Assembly (NCBI RefSeq): GCF_900590885.1
Contig: NZ_UUON01000022.1
Coordinates: forward strand, 248,001-312,000
DNA length: 64,000 bases
Source: Pseudomonas viridiflava
Lineage (GTDB): Bacteria; Pseudomonadota; Gammaproteobacteria; Pseudomonadales; Pseudomonadaceae
Direction: 5' to 3'
Below the pieces are notes generated by a model that was not told the DNA's origin, did no database searches, and saw only the letters and a list, made by a program, of their open reading frames with translations. Position numbers and translations under genes: made by a program. This document shows, in pieces, positions 61,684 through 64,000 of this stretch (its first letter is position 1; each line of letters opens with the position of its first letter).

Positions 61684-62466
61684 TTAGATCGCGTTGTGAG
61701 TTTTGAGCCAACCCAAACCCGCTTCGGTGGTGGTCAACGGCTTGTATTCACAGCCGACCCAACCCGTGTAGCCGATGCGGTCCAGATGTTCGAACAAGAA
61801 GCGGTAGTTGATCTCGCCAGTGCCCGGCTCGTTGCGCCCGGGGTTGTCCGCCAGCTGGATGTGGTTGATCTCATCCAGGTGCGCGGCCATGGTGCGGGCC
61901 AGGTCGCCTTCCATGATTTGCATGTGGTAGATGTCGTATTGCAGGAACAGGTTGGCGCTGCCGACCTGCTCGCGAATCGACAGGGCCTGCGCGGTGTTGT
62001 TCAGGTAGAAGCCCGGGATGTCGCGGGTGTTGATCGCTTCCATCACCAGCTTGATGCCCACCGCTTGAAGCTTGTCGGCGGCGTATTTGAGGTTGGCGAC
62101 GAAGGTTTTTTCCAGGGTTTCGTCATCCACACCGACCGGACGAATCCCGGCCAGGCAGTTGATCTGGGTATTGCCCAGCACCTGGGCGTAGGCAATCGCC
62201 AGCTTGACCCCGGCACGGAACTCTTCGACGCGGTCCGGGTGGCATGCCAGGCCGCGCTCGCCCTTGGCCCAGTCGCCGGCCGGCAGGTTGAACAACACCT
62301 GCGTCAGGCCATGGGCGTCGAGCTGTGCCTTGATTTCGGCGGAGCTGAATTCATACGGGAACAGGTACTCGACCCCTTCGAAGCCGGCATCGGCGGCGGC
62401 TTTGAAACGGGCGAGAAAGTCCTGCTCGGTAAACAGCATGGACAGGTTGGCGGCAAAGCGCGGCAT
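61684..62466 (-). CDS. hyi: hydroxypyruvate isomerase
   Basis: 260 residues from the ATG at 62466. A TIM-barrel, xylose-isomerase-like enzyme that interconverts hydroxypyruvate and tartronate semialdehyde. Metal ligands sit in LVMEAINTRDIPGF (Glu), LQYDIYHMQ (Asp) and VGCEYKP (Glu). It lies 10 bases after gcl. Confidence 0.94.
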   Translation of the reverse strand: MPRFAANLSMLFTEQDFLARFKAAADAGFEGVEYLFPYEFSSAEIKAQLDAHGLTQVLFNLPAGDWAKGERGLACHPDRVEEFRAGVKLAIAYAQVLGNTQINCLAGIRPVGVDDETLEKTFVANLKYAADKLQAVGIKLVMEAINTRDIPGFYLNNTAQALSIREQVGSANLFLQYDIYHMQIMEGDLARTMAAHLDEINHIQLADNPGRNEPGTGEINYRFLFEHLDRIGYTGWVGCEYKPLTTTEAGLGWLKTHNAI

Positions 62467-62476
62467 AAGTTTCTCC

Positions 62477-64000
62477 TTAATCGAGCAGGGAAATGGCAGT
62501 CGGCGCATCGTTGCCGACCAGTGCCAGATCTTCGAATTCATTGACGGCGTTGATCTCGGTGCCCATGGAAATATTGGTCACGCGCTCCAGAATAATCTCA
62601 ACGATCACCGGAACCTTGAATTCTTCGATCATTTCCTGGGCCTTGCGCAACGCAGGCTGGATCTGGCCCGGCTCGAACACGCGCAGAGCCTTGCAACCCA
62701 GGCCTTCGGCGACGGCCACGTGGTCCACGCCATAGCCGTTCAGCTCCGGGGCGTTGAGGTTGTCGAAAGACAGCTGCACGCAGTAGTCCATTTCAAACCC
62801 GCGCTGCGCCTGGCGGATCAAGCCCAGGTAGGAGTTGTTCACCACCACGTGGATGTACGGCAGCTTGAACTGCGCGCCTACCGCCAGCTCTTCGATCATG
62901 AACTGGAAGTCGTAGTCGCCAGACAGCGCCACCACCTTGCGGCTAGGGTCGGCCTTGACCACGCCCAGTGCCGCCGGAATGGTCCAGCCCAGCGGGCCGG
63001 CCTGGCCGCAGTTGATCCAGTGGCGTGGCTTGTACACGTGCAGGAACTGCGCGCCGGCAATCTGCGACAGGCCGATGGTGCTGACGTAGCAGGTGTCTTT
63101 GCCGAACACCTGGTTCATTTCTTCGTACACGCGCTGCGGCTTGACCGGCACGTTGTCGAAGTGGGTCTTGCGGTGCAGGGTGGCCTTGCGCTGCTGGCAG
63201 TCGTGCAGCCAGGCGCTGCGGTCCTTGAGCTTGCCGGCGGCTTTCCACTCGCGGGCGACTTCAATGAACATGGTCAGCGCGGAACCGGCGTCGGACACGA
63301 TGCCCAGGTCCGGGGTAAATACGCGGCCAATTTGCGTGGGTTCGATGTCGACGTGAATGAACTTACGACCCTCGGTGTAGACCTCCACCGAACCGGTGTG
63401 GCGGTTGGCCCAGCGGTTGCCGATGCCGAGCACCACGTCCGACTTGAGCAGCGTCGCGTTGCCATACCGGTGGGAGGTTTGCAGGCCGACCATGCCCACC
63501 ATCAGCGGGTGATCGTCAGGGATGGTGCCCCAGCCCATCAGGGTCGGGATCACCGGGATACCGGTGAGTTCGGCGAATTCCACCAGCAGCTCGCTGGCAT
63601 CGGCGTTGATCACGCCGCCGCCGCTCACCAGCAGTGGGCGTTCGGCCGCATCCAGCAGCGCCAGGGCTTTCTCGACCTGGATGCGCGTGGCCAGTGGCTT
63701 GGCCAGCGGCAGCGGCTGGTAGGCATCGATGTCGAATTCGATCTCGGCCATCTGCACGTCGAACGGCAGGTCGATCAGCACCGGGCCTGGTCGGCCGGAG
63801 CGCATTTCATAGAAGGCTTTCTGGAACGCGTAAGGCACCTGGCCGGGTTCGAGCACGGTGGTCGCCCACTTGGTCACCGGCTTGACGATGCTGGTGATGT
63901 CTACGGCCTGGAAGTCTTCCTTGTGCATCCGTGCACGCGGGGCCTGGCCGGTGATGCAGAGGATCGGAATCGAGTCGGCCGAGGCGCTGTACAAGCCGGT
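62477..64000 (-). CDS. gcl: glyoxylate carboligase (5' end outside window)
   Basis: The frame is open to the window edge; about 508 C-terminal residues of roughly 590 are present. Gcl joins two glyoxylates to tartronate semialdehyde and CO2 using ThDP and FAD. The ThDP motif is [20 protein letters not shown] with the closing [20 protein letters not shown]-like FAD stretch ([10 protein letters not shown]) and [13 protein letters not shown] are typical of the acetolactate-synthase fold. First gene of the run gcl-hyi-glxR-ttuD-pykF as far as the window shows. Confidence 0.95.
   Translation of the reverse strand, partial: TGLYSASADSIPILCITGQAPRARMHKEDFQAVDITSIVKPVTKWATTVLEPGQVPYAFQKAFYEMRSGRPGPVLIDLPFDVQMAEIEFDIDAYQPLPLAKPLATRIQVEKALALLDAAERPLLVSGGGVINADASELLVEFAELTGIPVIPTLMGWGTIPDDHPLMVGMVGLQTSHRYGNATLLKSDVVLGIGNRWANRHTGSVEVYTEGRKFIHVDIEPTQIGRVFTPDLGIVSDAGSALTMFIEVAREWKAAGKLKDRSAWLHDCQQRKATLHRKTHFDNVPVKPQRVYEEMNQVFGKDTCYVSTIGLSQIAGAQFLHVYKPRHWINCGQAGPLGWTIPAALGVVKADPSRKVVALSGDYDFQFMIEELAVGAQFKLPYIHVVVNNSYLGLIRQAQRGFEMDYCVQLSFDNLNAPELNGYGVDHVAVAEGLGCKALRVFEPGQIQPALRKAQEMIEEFKVPVIVEIILERVTNISMGTEINAVNEFEDLALVGNDAPTAISLLD

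Overview
This is a G+C-rich, gene-dense chromosomal window from a gamma-proteobacterium, almost certainly a Pseudomonas of the fluorescens group. The reasons are the gene order (an ospR-gpx-msrB-aminotransferase-htpX-tpm block beside a SagS-like hybrid kinase, ccmABCDEFGHI downstream of fliK/FhlB, a complete phn C-P lyase operon, and gcl-hyi-glxR-ttuD-pyk) and the many copies of the GTGGGAGGGGGC/GCCCCC REP palindrome typical of these genomes. Family and synteny statements are from memory; no search was run. I saw no rRNA, tRNA, CRISPR array, transposase or prophage core.

Layout. 1-14.2 kb: a truncated LigB-type dioxygenase, tpm, htpX, an AlaA-like aminotransferase, a peroxide-defence group (msrB, gpx, OspR/OhrR-like MarR), a SagS-like hybrid kinase, a DUF815 ATPase coupled to a free-methionine sulfoxide reductase, then a BvgAS/EvgAS-like two-component pair and a lone receiver. 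14.3-23.3 kb: dgt, an EAL phosphodiesterase, a YqjD/YqjE/YqjK-like envelope operon, an Amt ammonium channel, a Kef-type antiporter, a small glutaredoxin, a small unknown protein behind a near-ideal LexA box, an RluA-type pseudouridine synthase and a YgdI-type lipoprotein. 23.4-25.8 kb: molybdenum cofactor genes mobA (minus), moaB-moeA (plus). 25.9-27.8 kb: FhlB-like protein and FliK. 28-35 kb: cytochrome c maturation operon ccmABCDEFGHI, then a proline-rich lipoprotein.

35.4-36.3 kb: a REPIN, a compact fold that may be a structured RNA, and a histidine phosphatase. 36.3-46.8 kb: phosphonate uptake and C-P lyase genes phnCDE-F-GHIJKLMNP behind a phased Pho-box array, with a REPIN and a terminator-like hairpin splitting transporter from lyase genes. 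46.8-53 kb is the accessory part: an AT-richer serralysin-type metalloprotease with three tandem C-terminal RTX modules and an in-frame TAA in the third, a divergent ArsR-type regulator/cytochrome P450 pair, a LysR gene reduced to its two ends, and a hicAB toxin-antitoxin pair. 53-57.7 kb: an MFS exporter, a DUF5666-type exported protein, a sulfate-binding protein, a potassium channel and a urea transporter. 57.8-64 kb (minus strand): glyoxylate to glycerate genes gcl (cut by the window end), hyi, glxR, ttuD and pyk.

The observations most worth following are the triplicated, apparently freshly truncated protease, the SOS-box gene, the possible structured RNA at 35549-35605, and the internal regulatory breaks in the phn operon.
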